The notes below the pieces were generated by a model. The model made no database searches. It saw nothing but the letters and a program-made list of their open reading frames with translations, and was not told the DNA's origin. The translations under genes were made by a program, and so were the position numbers. From Arthrobacter woluwensis (GTDB taxonomy: Bacteria; Actinomycetota; Actinomycetes; Actinomycetales; Micrococcaceae), in the NCBI RefSeq assembly GCF_900105345.1, contig NZ_FNSN01000007.1, forward strand, positions 1 to 32,798: 32,798 bases of DNA. The letters are read 5' to 3'. Below, piece by piece: positions 1-13,615 of this stretch. Positions within the stretch are counted from its first letter, which is position 1. The number at the start of each line of letters is the position of its first letter.

Positions 1-23
1 ACTAATAAGCCGACAACCTGACA
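1..23 (+). rRNA. 23S rRNA, 3' end only
   Basis: The first bases match the last bases of the complete 23S genes ending near 10108 and 20222. One C of the following CCACAC is missing. The rest of this 23S gene lies upstream of the window. Confidence 0.85.
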
Positions 24-236
24 CACACCACACCCCCCGGGTGTGGTGAAAGAACTGTGCTACGCGTCCACCATGCGGTCCCAAACAACAACCCACCAGT
101 TTGACCCGAGGAACCAGATAATGAATAAGCAACACCACCACCCCCACAAGGGATCCACTGGTTGGTGTTGCGTGTCACGGAAACGATCCAGTGACCCTTA
201 CAAACCAACCCCACCCCTGGTGGGGAGTTTGAAAGA

Positions 237-354
237 GTTACGGCGGTCATAGCGTGGGGGAAACGCCCGGTCCCATTCCGAACCCGGAAGCTAAGACCCC
301 AGCGCCGATGGTACTGCACTCGCGAGGGTGTGGGAGAGTAGGACACCGCCGGAC
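237..354 (+). rRNA. rrf: 5S rRNA (copy A, one base short)
   Basis: Typical 5S: the 5' strand ttacggcggtc pairs with the 3' strand gacaccgcc, and the conserved cccattccgaacccggaag core is present. It is 118 nt against 119 nt in the other copies; the loss is in agacccca versus agacccacag, a likely read error. It lies about 215 nt after the 23S 3' end and before the rrn terminator. Ends are estimated from the terminal stem. Confidence 0.93.
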
Positions 355-366
355 ACAACCACCCAG

Positions 367-450
367 GATGGCCCGAGCAACGACGCCCGGGCCATCACTG
401 CACCACCAACAAAAACAGCCCCCACCACCAACACGAGCACGGGGGCTGTT
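367..450. terminator. rrn terminator, two hairpins (copy A)
   Basis: The first hairpin is GATGGCCCG/CGGGCCATC (367-396). The second is AACAGCCCCC/GGGGGCTGTT (414-450), followed by cgccttt on the plus strand and a T-rich run on the minus strand. It ends the rrn operon and probably also the convergent phosphotransferase gene, whose stop lies 34 nt beyond. Confidence 0.85.
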
Positions 451-483
451 CGCCTTTAACCGGCATCCCAGCACCCACAACTA

Positions 484-1379
484 CTACCACCCCACAAGCC
501 GCCCCAACGTGGACCGACCGAGCTCGGCCATCGACGGATTCGACTCCCGGTAGTACCAGACGAGGCCGATCGCCTGCTCGAAAGCCCAGCCCGCTCCTCG
601 CTCCCACTCCTCGTCGCCGACGCCGAGCCGCTCACGTAAGCGCCGGCGTCGTCGTTCATCCAGCAGGTGCCAGGCAGCGACCAGGTCGAGTGCGGGATCG
701 GCCGGGCCGAATCCGCCGGTGTCGAGGACTCCGCTCAGGCGTTCGCCGTCGACCAGAATATTCGCCGGAATCAGGTCCCCGTGGTTCATCACGTCGGCGC
801 CGGCCGGCGACAGGGTACGGAAGTGCTCCCATAGCTTCCTGAGCGGCCCGACGTCCAGCAATCCGTGGCTCTGCCGGAGGCATTCTTCGACCCATCCGTC
901 GTGTTCTTGCAGGACACCGCCTCGTCCCGTCCCGGCGAAGGTTCTCCCGCCGGTGGAGTGGAGTCTCAGCGCGGTGATGAGATCCGCGAGGTCTTCGGCG
1001 AAGCCGTCCGAGCTCTCATGGCTGTGCGGCGAGGGGGTGACGCCCGGGAGCCAGCTCTGCAGGCTCCACCCGCTGGGCAGGTCACCGACGGTTCCGCGAT
1101 GCCGAGAGGGCGTGGACCGGGGAAGGGCGACGCCTGGAGGAACTCCTCCATGGCACTCGCCTCATGCGCCGGCGTCGGGTCAGGGCCGTTCACATCATGA
1201 GCCAGCAGCGGGAAGCGGGCTGCCGCCTCCTCTCCGACGCGGAAGATCGCGTTGACCGTCCCGGAGGTGTCGAGCCGGCGAATGACGTGACCGCGATACT
1301 CCGGAAACCGCTGGGCGATGAGGAACGCGGCGTCCTCCTCGCTGAGGACGAGCTGGTTCTCATGCATCATCACGGACAT
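484..1379 (-). pseudogene. Aminoglycoside phosphotransferase-like gene, copy A, frameshifted as read
   Basis: Same gene as the intact 298-codon copy at 10576-11472. A G is missing from GGGG near 1076, so the N-terminal part (966-1379) and the C-terminal part carrying the catalytic loop (484 to about 1074) fall in different frames. The gene is 896 nt against 897 nt. Because the identical gene is open in copies B and C and nearby indels are common, this is more likely a sequence error than a true pseudogene. Confidence 0.8.
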
Positions 1380-1443
1380 CCCTCCTCAACGCGCGGGAGC
1401 GGCCTCCTTCGTCAGCCAACCACGATACGTCCGCCCTCTCAAC

Positions 1444-1460
1444 TGTTGCACTGCGCAACA
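1444..1460. promoter_or_regulatory. Operator-like palindrome in divergent promoter (copy A)
   Basis: Perfect inverted repeat TGTTGC-ACTGC-GCAACA between the divergent phosphotransferase and YWTD genes, unchanged from copy B. A second inverted repeat, CTATG-GTG-CATAG, lies at 1474-1486. Confidence 0.55.
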
Positions 1461-1509
1461 AAAGAGGCGTAAGCTATGGTGCATAGCGCAACTAGTGATG
1501 GAGGTCGAC

Positions 1510-2444
1510 ATGTTCGACTCGCTCCTCGTCCTACGCCTCGCGGCGGGAGACGTCATCAGGATTCCTCTCACGTCCGTCCCCGGCCAGGAAACCTTCTCCA
1601 CCTTCGTGAAGGAGGCCGGTCCCTGTCCGGACGGCATCGCGATCGACGGAGACACCGTGTATTGGACGACCATGGGCGTTCCATCGGTGTCCCGGGCCTC
1701 AGCGGCGAGGAAGGCCTCGACTACGGCAGCCGCAATGGTGGGATCAGTGGGGCCGCACTGGCGGACGGACGTTCTTTCGCCGTCGTCGAGCCCGGTGGGA
1801 TCACCACCGGCAAGCAGCTGTGCGCCGACGGCGCGGGTCGCCTCTACTGGAGCGATCGCGAGGATGCCGGATCTCCTCTGCCCGCACCGACGGTTCGGAT
1901 CTGCAGGACCTGGTGATCAACGCGCCGGACGGGTCCAAGGACCAGGAGTGCGTCGGGGTGGCGGTCGATGTGGAAGCCGGTTCCTTGTACTGGACCCAGA
2001 AGGGCCCCGCGAAGGGTGGACACGGCCGGATTTTCCGTGCGGGCCTCACTCTGGGGAGGGCGAGGACGTCCGGTCGCGCGCGACCTCGAGCTTCTCTGGC
2101 AGGACCTGCCGGAACCGATCGACCTGGAGATCCATGACGGATTCCTCTACTGGACCGACCGCGGCGCCGAACCGGCCGGCAACACCCCTCAACCGGCGCC
2201 CGTTGCCGGCGCCCGGAGCGAAGGGCGCCGAGCCCGAGATCCTCGCGCGGGGCTTCCGAGAGGCTATCGGCCTGGCGATCGACGGCGACGCGGGCGTCGC
2301 GTACGTCTCCGAGCTGGGCGGTCGCATCGTCGCCGTCGAGCTCCACCCCGCCGGGGAGGCAGCCGCGCCGCGCGTGGTCGCGGATCTCGGCACCCCACTC
2401 TCAGCCTGGCCGGCCTGAACAGCACTCACGAACAGCAGGACTGA
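1510..2444 (+). pseudogene. YWTD beta-propeller protein, copy A, frameshifted as read
   Basis: Corresponds to the intact gene at 11605-12543 but is 935 nt instead of 939. Indels against copy B lie near 1689 (GG to G in ggtggtccc), 1860 (GGG to GG), 2053-2083 (loss of C in ctggcggag and of AG in cgcagcgac), 2187-2202 (shifted C and G counts) and 2405 (GG to G). The product cannot be read in one frame, although start, ribosome site and stop are kept. All changes look like homopolymer or dinucleotide errors. Confidence 0.8.
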
Positions 2445-2453
2445 GGACCACTC

Positions 2454-3320
2454 ATGGCATACGACTTCACTTTCGATCAGATCCGCAACCGTCCCGTCAC
2501 GGTCATCGGCGGGGGCACCCTGGGCCGCAGGATCGCCTTGATGATGGCTTCCCGCGGCGGAACCGTCCGGATCTCCGATCCCCAGCAGGCAGTGGCGGAA
2601 GCCGCCGTGCAGTACGTCGCCGAGACCCTGCCCGGAGTCCTGTCCGAACGCGGCTCCGGTGAAGCGGGCACCGTCGTGGCCGCCAACGGCCTGGCGGACG
2701 CGCTCGAGGACGCCTGGCTGGTCATCGAAGCGGTTCCGGAACGACTCGAGATCAAAATTCCGCTCTGGGGAGAAGTGGACCGGCTCGCGCCGGACGACGC
2801 GATCTTCGCCACGAACTCCTCCTCGTACGCCTCACGTCTGATGGATGAGCGGATCCGGGACAAGTCGCGATTCTGCAATCTGCACTTCTACACATGCCAC
2901 CCGCGTCCAATGCGGCCGACGTGATGTCCGACGGCGAGACCGACCGTGCCGTGCTCGACACCCTTCTGAGGGTGCTGCCGGAGTTCGACGTGCACCCGTT
3001 CGAGGCCCGCAAGGAGAGCACGGGGTTCATCTTCAACCGGGTATGGGCCGCGATCAAGCGCGAATCCCTCGCCGTGGTGGCCGAGGGCGTGGCCCGCCCC
3101 GAGGATGTGGACGCGATGTTCCGGCTCAACTGGCACATGCCCGTGGGCCCGTTCCAGATGATGGACGGAGTGGGTCTGGACGTGGTCCTCGACATCGAGG
3201 AGCACTACGCGCAGGAGAACCCACCTGGCGGAGGGGCCGCGGACCCTCCTGCGTGAGTACGTGGAGGCGGGCAAACTGGGCCGCAAGACCGGCGAGGGCT
3301 TCTACCGCTACGACTCCTGA
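2454..3320 (+). pseudogene. 3-hydroxyacyl-CoA dehydrogenase-like gene, copy A, two offsetting frameshifts
   Basis: Counterpart of 12553-13419 and the same total length (867 nt), but with two extra bases (ca) at about 2891 and two missing (gc) at about 3222. The first 146 codons and the last about 30 are in the original frame. The stretch between, including the conserved GFIFNR segment, is shifted. An insertion and deletion that restore length are more likely consensus errors than evolution, since copy B is intact. Confidence 0.8.
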
Positions 3321-3515
3321 GACACCGCCGGACGGGGGTCCCCCACGCCCGGATGTGTCTGATTTGGACCGGAAACCGGGTGAGATCGAGCAAAAACACC
3401 GAAAACACGCGGGATTTGCGACTCTGGGCCGTCAGGACTGGTAAGTTTCAGAACAGTGGTTCCCGCGCGAACCGCGTGGTAATTCCAAGTAGTCGATACG
3501 TCCAGGAGGACACCC

Positions 3516-3799
3516 ATGGCTAAAACCGTAGCGACGTCGTCGCCGAAGTTGCCAAGAAGGCTGACGTCAGCCAGGCTTCCGTCAACAACGTGCTGGATGC
3601 CCTGTTCGAGGTTTTCGAAGCTTCCGTCGCCGCCGGCGAGAAGATCACCATCCCGGGCTGGCTCGCCGTTGAGCGCACCGACCGTGCTGCTCGCACCGGC
3701 CGCAACCCGCAGACCGGCGAGACCATTCAGATCCCGGCCGGCCACAGCGTCAAGCTGACCGCAGGCTCCAAGCTGAAGGCTGCTGCTTCCAAGAAGTAA
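3516..3799 (+). pseudogene. HU DNA-binding protein, copy A, frameshifted at codon 4
   Basis: Counterpart of 13616-13900, one base short (ggctaaaaccg versus ggctaagaaccg), so the frame is lost after three codons. The rest of the HU sequence is present, and an internal ATG at 3590 would give a 69-residue fragment. HU is normally indispensable or strongly conserved in actinobacteria, which argues for a sequence error. Confidence 0.85.
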
Positions 3800-3812
3800 G
3801 CTCCTTCGCTTC

Positions 3813-3844
3813 CTGAGGGCACCGGCATCCGCCGGTGCCCTCAG
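3813..3844 (+). terminator. HU gene terminator (copy A)
   Basis: Perfect 14-bp stem CTGAGGGCACCGGC with a four-base loop, 13 nt after the HU stop and followed by ctgttt. Identical to copy B. Confidence 0.9.
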
Positions 3845-3893
3845 CTGTTTAAGCCCGGGCACCTGGTGACGTCGTCACGGAGAGGAAAGCGCG

Positions 3894-4520
3894 ATGCGGA
3901 AAACGAAGCACGAACCGACGTGAGGTCGTCGCGGCGTCCTATGACGCGGTGGCCGGCCTGTACATCGAGCTCTTCGGGGACGAGGAGCTCGCGGACCCTC
4001 GGGATCTGGAGACGATCACGGCGTGGGCCGCGACGTGCGACGGTCCTGTGCTCGACGCCGGCTGCGGACCGGGGCACTGGACTGCGGCCCTGGCGCGGCG
4101 AGGGGTGGAGGTCGCGGGCGTCGATCTCTCGGCGGAGTTCCTGGAGCACGCACGACGCCTGTACCCGGCCCTGTCCTTCCAGTCGGCCGATGTCCGCAGG
4201 CTCCCGTCGAGGGACGGCTCGTGGGCGGGGGTGCTGGCATGGTTCTCGCTCATCATCTCGATCCTGTGGACGTGCGCGCTGTCCTCGCCGAGGTGCATCG
4301 TGTGCTCGCTCCCGGAGGAAGAATCCTGATCGGCTTCTTCGCGGGTGAAGGTGACGAACCGCTGCCCTTTGCGCATCAGGTGGCGCCGGCGTGGTCGTGG
4401 CCGGGTGAATGGGTCGAGGAACAGCTGGTCCTCGCGGGGTTCAGGCCGAGGGGCGCCACGGTACGGGGCCAGCGGAACGCAGCGGCACTGGGTCATTGCG
4501 AGGCCGTCAGGGTGCCCTGA
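3894..4520 (+). pseudogene. Class I SAM methyltransferase, copy A, frameshifted as read
   Basis: Counterpart of 13996-14628, 627 nt instead of 633. Losses are visible in the ribosome site (ggagaggaaag for ggaggaggaaag), in codons 3-12, near 4250 (ctcatcatctc for ctcattcatctc) and near 4470-4490. Motif I (VLDAGCGPG) is still readable in one segment. Not translatable as written. Confidence 0.8.
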
Positions 4521-4539
4521 GGCACCGTCTGGGGCAGGC

Positions 4540-4568
4540 TTGCGGAGTCCTCCAGAAGTGTGTAGAGT
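4540..4568 (+). promoter_or_regulatory. rrn promoter P1 (copy A)
   Basis: TTGCGG, 17-nt spacer, TAGAGT; starts 20 nt after the methyltransferase stop. Same bases as copy B. Confidence 0.7.
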
Positions 4569-4730
4569 AGATCGGGTTGCCGGGCCGGTTGTGCTGGTTC
4601 TGGTGGCGGTCTTCGATTCTCATTCCTTTGATTTCATTCACCATTTTCGGGTGCTTTTTTGTGGTGCCTTTGGTGTTTGTTTTTGTGAATTCGAATTCTG
4701 GTTGGATGTTTATCCGGCCGGGGAGCGGAT

Positions 4731-4760
4731 TTGCGAAAGGGAAAGCTGATGGGTTAGGAT
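4731..4760 (+). promoter_or_regulatory. rrn promoter P2 (copy A)
   Basis: TTGCGA, 18-nt spacer, TAGGAT, about 170 nt before 16S. Confidence 0.65.
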
Positions 4761-4822
4761 TGAAGGGTTGCGGCGGGAAAGCCTGGAGGAATTGCTCCGG
4801 TGAGTATCGCAGAGCAGTCTGT

Positions 4823-4840
4823 TGTTTGAGAACTCAATAG
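4823..4840 (+). promoter_or_regulatory. rrn leader antitermination element (boxA type, copy A)
   Basis: TGTTTGAGAACTCAATAG, the element conserved in actinobacterial rrn leaders and taken to be the boxA-type Nus-factor site. A close variant recurs in the 16S-23S spacer at 6872-6889. Confidence 0.7.
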
Positions 4841-4929
4841 TGTCATTTTTTTTGATACCAATGTTTTTTTGGTAATCACTGATTTCACCGCCCCTGTGGT
4901 GGATTGTGTTTGCTGGGTTTTGAATTTCT

Positions 4930-10108
<5,179 letters not shown>

Positions 10109-10329
10109 CACACCACACCCCCCCGGGTGTGGGTGAAAGAACTGTGCTACGCGTCCACCATGCGGTCCCCAAACAACAAACCCACCAGTTTGACCCGAGG
10201 GAACCAGATAATTGAATAAGCAACACCACCACCCCCACAAGGGATCCACTGGTTGGTGTTGCGTGTCACGGAAACGATCCAGTGACCCTTACAAACCAAC
10301 CCCCACCCCCTGGTGGGGAGTTTGAAAGA

Positions 10330-10448
10330 GTTACGGCGGTCATAGCGTGGGGGAAACGCCCGGTCCCATTCCGAACCCGGAAGCTAAGACCCACAGCGCC
10401 GATGGTACTGCACTCGCGAGGGTGTGGGAGAGTAGGACACCGCCGGAC
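10330..10448 (+). rRNA. rrf: 5S rRNA (copy B)
   Basis: 119-nt 5S gene ending the rrn operon, about 220 nt after 23S. The terminal stem pairs ggcggt with accgcc, and the central core is complete. Identical to the copies at 20444 and 30496. Confidence 0.96.
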
Positions 10449-10460
10449 ACAACCACCCAG

Positions 10461-10543
10461 GATGGCCCGAGCAACGACGCCCGGGCCATCACTGCACCAC
10501 CAACAAAACAGCCCCCACCACCAACACGAGCACGGGGGCTGTT
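10461..10543. terminator. rrn terminator, likely bidirectional (copy B)
   Basis: Hairpin GATGGCCCG/CGGGCCATC (10461-10490), then AACAGCCCCC/GGGGGCTGTT (10507-10543). The plus-strand tail cgcctttaac is weakly T-rich. On the minus strand the second stem is followed by ttgttgg, making ggctgttttgttgg, the better U-tract. It thus suits both the rrn transcript and the convergent phosphotransferase gene ending at 10576. Confidence 0.85.
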
Positions 10544-10575
10544 CGCCTTTAACCGGCATCCCAGCACGCCACCAA

Positions 10576-11472
10576 CTACCACCCCACAAGCCGCCCCAAC
10601 GTGGACCGACCGAGCTCGGCCATCGACGGATTCGACTCCCGGTAGTACCAGACGAGGCCGATCGCCTGCTCGAAAGCCCAGCCCGCTCCTCGCTCCCACT
10701 CCTCGTCGCCGACGCCGAGCCGCTCACGTAAGCGCCGGCGTCGTCGTTCATCCAGCAGGTGCCAGGCAGCGACCAGGTCGAGTGCGGGATCGGCCGGGCC
10801 GAATCCGCCGGTGTCGAGGACTCCGCTCAGGCGTTCGCCGTCGACCAGAATATTCGCCGGAATCAGGTCCCCGTGGTTCATCACGTCGGCGCCGGCCGGC
10901 GACAGGGTACGGAAGTGCTCCCATAGCTTCCTGAGCGGCCCGACGTCCAGCAATCCGTGGCTCTGCCGGAGGCATTCTTCGACCCATCCGTCGTGTTCTT
11001 GCAGGACACCGCCTCGTCCCGTCCCGGCGAAGGTTCTCCCGCCGGTGGAGTGGAGTCTCAGCGCGGTGATGAGATCCGCGAGGTCTTCGGCGAAGCCGTC
11101 CGAGCTCTCATGGCTGTGCGGCGAGGGGGTGACGCCCGGGAGCCAGCTCTGCAGGCTCCACCCGCTGGGGCAGGTCACCGACGGTTCCGCGATGCCGAGA
11201 GGGCGTGGACCGGGGAAGGGCGACGCCTGGAGGAACTCCTCCATGGCACTCGCCTCATGCGCCGGCGTCGGGTCAGGGCCGTTCACATCATGAGCCAGCA
11301 GCGGGAAGCGGGCTGCCGCCTCCTCTCCGACGCGGAAGATCGCGTTGACCGTCCCGGAGGTGTCGAGCCGGCGAATGACGTGACCGCGATACTCCGGAAA
11401 CCGCTGGGCGATGAGGAACGCGGCGTCCTCCTCGCTGAGGACGAGCTGGTTCTCATGCATCATCACGGACAT
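10576..11472 (-). CDS. Aminoglycoside phosphotransferase-family protein
   Basis: A 298-residue kinase-like protein of the APH fold, which transfers ATP phosphate to small molecules; the substrate here is unknown. The catalytic loop HGDLIPAN is at residues 200-207 (base D202, metal ligand N207). It is followed by the DFG-equivalent D220 in LDTGGFGPADPALDL, where DTGG replaces the commoner DFG/DxG form. The N-terminal lobe is short and lacks a clear Gly-rich loop, as usual in the family. Start choice: AGGAGG ends one base before the first ATG, too close for normal initiation, so GTG codon 3 (11466) or ATG codon 4 (11463) may be the real start. It is transcribed away from the YWTD gene from a shared 132-nt region and runs convergent to the rrn operon. 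The family includes resistance enzymes and many housekeeping kinases, so I do not infer drug resistance. Confidence 0.9.
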   Translation of the reverse strand: MSVMMHENQLVLSEEDAAFLIAQRFPEYRGHVIRRLDTSGTVNAIFRVGEEAAARFPLLAHDVNGPDPTPAHEASAMEEFLQASPFPGPRPLGIAEPSVTCPSGWSLQSWLPGVTPSPHSHESSDGFAEDLADLITALRLHSTGGRTFAGTGRGGVLQEHDGWVEECLRQSHGLLDVGPLRKLWEHFRTLSPAGADVMNHGDLIPANILVDGERLSGVLDTGGFGPADPALDLVAAWHLLDERRRRRLRERLGVGDEEWERGAGWAFEQAIGLVWYYRESNPSMAELGRSTLGRLVGW

Positions 11473-11538
11473 CCCTCCTCAACGCGGCGGGAGCGGCCTC
11501 CCTTCGTCAGCCAACCACGATACGTCCGCCCTCTCAAC

Positions 11539-11555
11539 TGTTGCACTGCGCAACA
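11539..11555. promoter_or_regulatory. Operator-like palindrome TGTTGC-N5-GCAACA
   Basis: Perfect 6-bp inverted repeat with a 5-nt centre in the divergent promoter region. It overlaps TTGCAC (11541-11546), a possible -35 paired with TAAGCT 18 nt downstream (weak -10) for the YWTD operon. The size and symmetry suit a dimeric TetR-, GntR- or MarR-type repressor. No regulator gene lies in the unit. Confidence 0.55.
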
Positions 11556-11568
11556 AAAGAGGCGTAAG

Positions 11569-11581
11569 CTATGGTGCATAG
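11569..11581. promoter_or_regulatory. Second inverted repeat CTATG-GTG-CATAG
   Basis: Perfect 5-bp arms, 3-nt centre, 23 nt before the YWTD start codon and overlapping the presumed transcription start. It could be a second operator half-site or an RNA hairpin near the 5' end. Confidence 0.4.
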
Positions 11582-11604
11582 CGCAACTAGTGATGGAGGT
11601 CGAC

Positions 11605-12543
11605 ATGTTCGACTCGCTCCTCGTCCTACGCCTCGCGGCGGGAGACGTCATCAGGATTCCTCTCACGTCCGTCCCCGGCCAGGAAACCTTCTCCACCTTC
11701 GTGAAGGAGGCCGGTCCCTGTCCGGACGGCATCGCGATCGACGGAGACACCGTGTATTGGACGACCATGGGCGTTCCATCGGTGGTCCCGGGCCTCAGCG
11801 GCGAGGAAGGCCTCGACTACGGCAGCCGCAATGGTGGGATCAGTGGGGCCGCACTGGCGGACGGACGTTCTTTCGCCGTCGTCGAGCCCGGTGGGATCAC
11901 CACCGGCAAGCAGCTGTGCGCCGACGGCGCGGGTCGCCTCTACTGGAGCGATCGCGAGGGATGCCGGATCTCCTCTGCCCGCACCGACGGTTCGGATCTG
12001 CAGGACCTGGTGATCAACGCGCCGGACGGGTCCAAGGACCAGGAGTGCGTCGGGGTGGCGGTCGATGTGGAAGCCGGTTCCTTGTACTGGACCCAGAAGG
12101 GCCCCGCGAAGGGTGGACACGGCCGGATTTTCCGTGCGGGCCTCACTCTGGCGGAGGGCGAGGACGTCCGGTCGCGCAGCGACCTCGAGCTTCTCTGGCA
12201 GGACCTGCCGGAACCGATCGACCTGGAGATCCATGACGGATTCCTCTACTGGACCGACCGCGGCGCCGAACCGGCCGGCAACACCCTCAACCGGGCGCCG
12301 TTGCCGGCGCCCGGAGCGAAGGGCGCCGAGCCCGAGATCCTCGCGCGGGGCTTCCGAGAGGCTATCGGCCTGGCGATCGACGGCGACGCGGGCGTCGCGT
12401 ACGTCTCCGAGCTGGGCGGTCGCATCGTCGCCGTCGAGCTCCACCCCGCCGGGGAGGCAGCCGCGCCGCGCGTGGTCGCGGATCTCGGCACCCCACTCTC
12501 AGGCCTGGCCGGCCTGAACAGCACTCACGAACAGCAGGACTGA
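11605..12543 (+). CDS. YWTD-repeat / SMP-30-like beta-propeller protein
   Basis: A 312-residue protein with regularly spaced propeller strands: VYWTTMG (50-56), LYWSDREG (112-119) followed by [19 protein letters not shown] (160-166) followed by [15 protein letters not shown] (214-220), and VAYVSEL (264-270) followed by GRIVAVEL. This is the low-density-lipoprotein-receptor YWTD pattern, predicting a six-bladed propeller related to SMP-30/gluconolactonase and NHL folds. There is no signal peptide or membrane segment, so it is probably cytoplasmic. The start is ATG at 11605, preceded by GGAGG with about 6 nt spacing. A longer open frame runs upstream, but it is antisense to the phosphotransferase gene and should be ignored. 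The stop lies 9 nt before the dehydrogenase ATG, so the two are co-transcribed and probably coupled. The substrate and whether it is an enzyme (lactonase) are unknown. Confidence 0.85.
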   Translation: MFDSLLVLRLAAGDVIRIPLTSVPGQETFSTFVKEAGPCPDGIAIDGDTVYWTTMGVPSVVPGLSGEEGLDYGSRNGGISGAALADGRSFAVVEPGGITTGKQLCADGAGRLYWSDREGCRISSARTDGSDLQDLVINAPDGSKDQECVGVAVDVEAGSLYWTQKGPAKGGHGRIFRAGLTLAEGEDVRSRSDLELLWQDLPEPIDLEIHDGFLYWTDRGAEPAGNTLNRAPLPAPGAKGAEPEILARGFREAIGLAIDGDAGVAYVSELGGRIVAVELHPAGEAAAPRVVADLGTPLSGLAGLNSTHEQQD

Positions 12544-12552
12544 GGACCACTC

Positions 12553-13419
12553 ATGGCATACGACTTCACTTTCGATCAGATCCGCAACCGTCCCGTCACG
12601 GTCATCGGCGGGGGCACCCTGGGCCGCAGGATCGCCTTGATGATGGCTTCCCGCGGCGGAACCGTCCGGATCTCCGATCCCCAGCAGGCAGTGGCGGAAG
12701 CCGCCGTGCAGTACGTCGCCGAGACCCTGCCCGGAGTCCTGTCCGAACGCGGCTCCGGTGAAGCGGGCACCGTCGTGGCCGCCAACGGCCTGGCGGACGC
12801 GCTCGAGGACGCCTGGCTGGTCATCGAAGCGGTTCCGGAACGACTCGAGATCAAAATTCCGCTCTGGGGAGAAGTGGACCGGCTCGCGCCGGACGACGCG
12901 ATCTTCGCCACGAACTCCTCCTCGTACGCCTCACGTCTGATGGATGAGCGGATCCGGGACAAGTCGCGATTCTGCAATCTGCACTTCTACATGCCACCCG
13001 CGTCCAATGCGGCCGACGTGATGTCCGACGGCGAGACCGACCGTGCCGTGCTCGACACCCTTCTGAGGGTGCTGCCGGAGTTCGACGTGCACCCGTTCGA
13101 GGCCCGCAAGGAGAGCACGGGGTTCATCTTCAACCGGGTATGGGCCGCGATCAAGCGCGAATCCCTCGCCGTGGTGGCCGAGGGCGTGGCCCGCCCCGAG
13201 GATGTGGACGCGATGTTCCGGCTCAACTGGCACATGCCCGTGGGCCCGTTCCAGATGATGGACGGAGTGGGTCTGGACGTGGTCCTCGACATCGAGGAGC
13301 ACTACGCGCAGGAGAACCCGCACCTGGCGGAGGGGCCGCGGACCCTCCTGCGTGAGTACGTGGAGGCGGGCAAACTGGGCCGCAAGACCGGCGAGGGCTT
13401 CTACCGCTACGACTCCTGA
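12553..13419 (+). CDS. 3-hydroxyacyl-CoA dehydrogenase-family NAD-binding protein
   Basis: A 288-residue protein with an N-terminal Rossmann domain: VIGGGTLGRRIA (residues 17-28; GxGxxG variant), acidic D42 for NAD ribose, EAVPE (92-96) and NSSS (121-124; Ser123 in place of the family's active-site Ser/Thr). Catalytic His144 lies in LHFYMPP. The partner Glu of classical enzymes is replaced by D155 in ADVMSDG. GFIFNR (190-195) and the C-terminal helical domain with LGRKTGEGFY (275-284) are typical. It probably oxidises a 3-hydroxy-acid or its CoA ester in the cytoplasm with NAD. It is the second gene of the YWTD operon; its ribosome site (GAGGA) overlaps the preceding stop. The length matches single-domain family members. 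Confidence 0.88.
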   Translation: MAYDFTFDQIRNRPVTVIGGGTLGRRIALMMASRGGTVRISDPQQAVAEAAVQYVAETLPGVLSERGSGEAGTVVAANGLADALEDAWLVIEAVPERLEIKIPLWGEVDRLAPDDAIFATNSSSYASRLMDERIRDKSRFCNLHFYMPPASNAADVMSDGETDRAVLDTLLRVLPEFDVHPFEARKESTGFIFNRVWAAIKRESLAVVAEGVARPEDVDAMFRLNWHMPVGPFQMMDGVGLDVVLDIEEHYAQENPHLAEGPRTLLREYVEAGKLGRKTGEGFYRYDS

Positions 13420-13615
13420 GACACCGCCGGACGGGGGTCCCCCACGCCCGGATGTGTCTGATTTGGACCGGAAACCGGGTGAGATCGAGCAAAAAACACC
13501 GAAAACACGCGGGATTTGCGACTCTGGGCCGTCAGGACTGGTAAGTTTCAGAACAGTGGTTCCCGCGCGAACCGCGTGGTAATTCCAAGTAGTCGATACG
13601 TCCAGGAGGACACCC

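Noticed and set aside
719-1255. Plus-strand frames of 100-180 codons opposite the phosphotransferase gene in all copies
   Set aside because: These are typical GC-rich antisense shadows with Arg/Pro/Ser-rich nonsense composition. The minus-strand gene has clear catalytic motifs.
10576-11472. Calling the phosphotransferase-like gene an antibiotic-resistance gene
   Set aside because: The catalytic loop shows only the family fold. Many members are not resistance enzymes, and the sequence does not match a known resistance subclass that I can recognise.
10957-12543. 528-codon open frame with a long N-terminal extension to the YWTD protein
   Set aside because: The first two thirds of the extension is antisense to the phosphotransferase gene, the rest is the divergent promoter region, and a good ribosome site points to ATG 11605.
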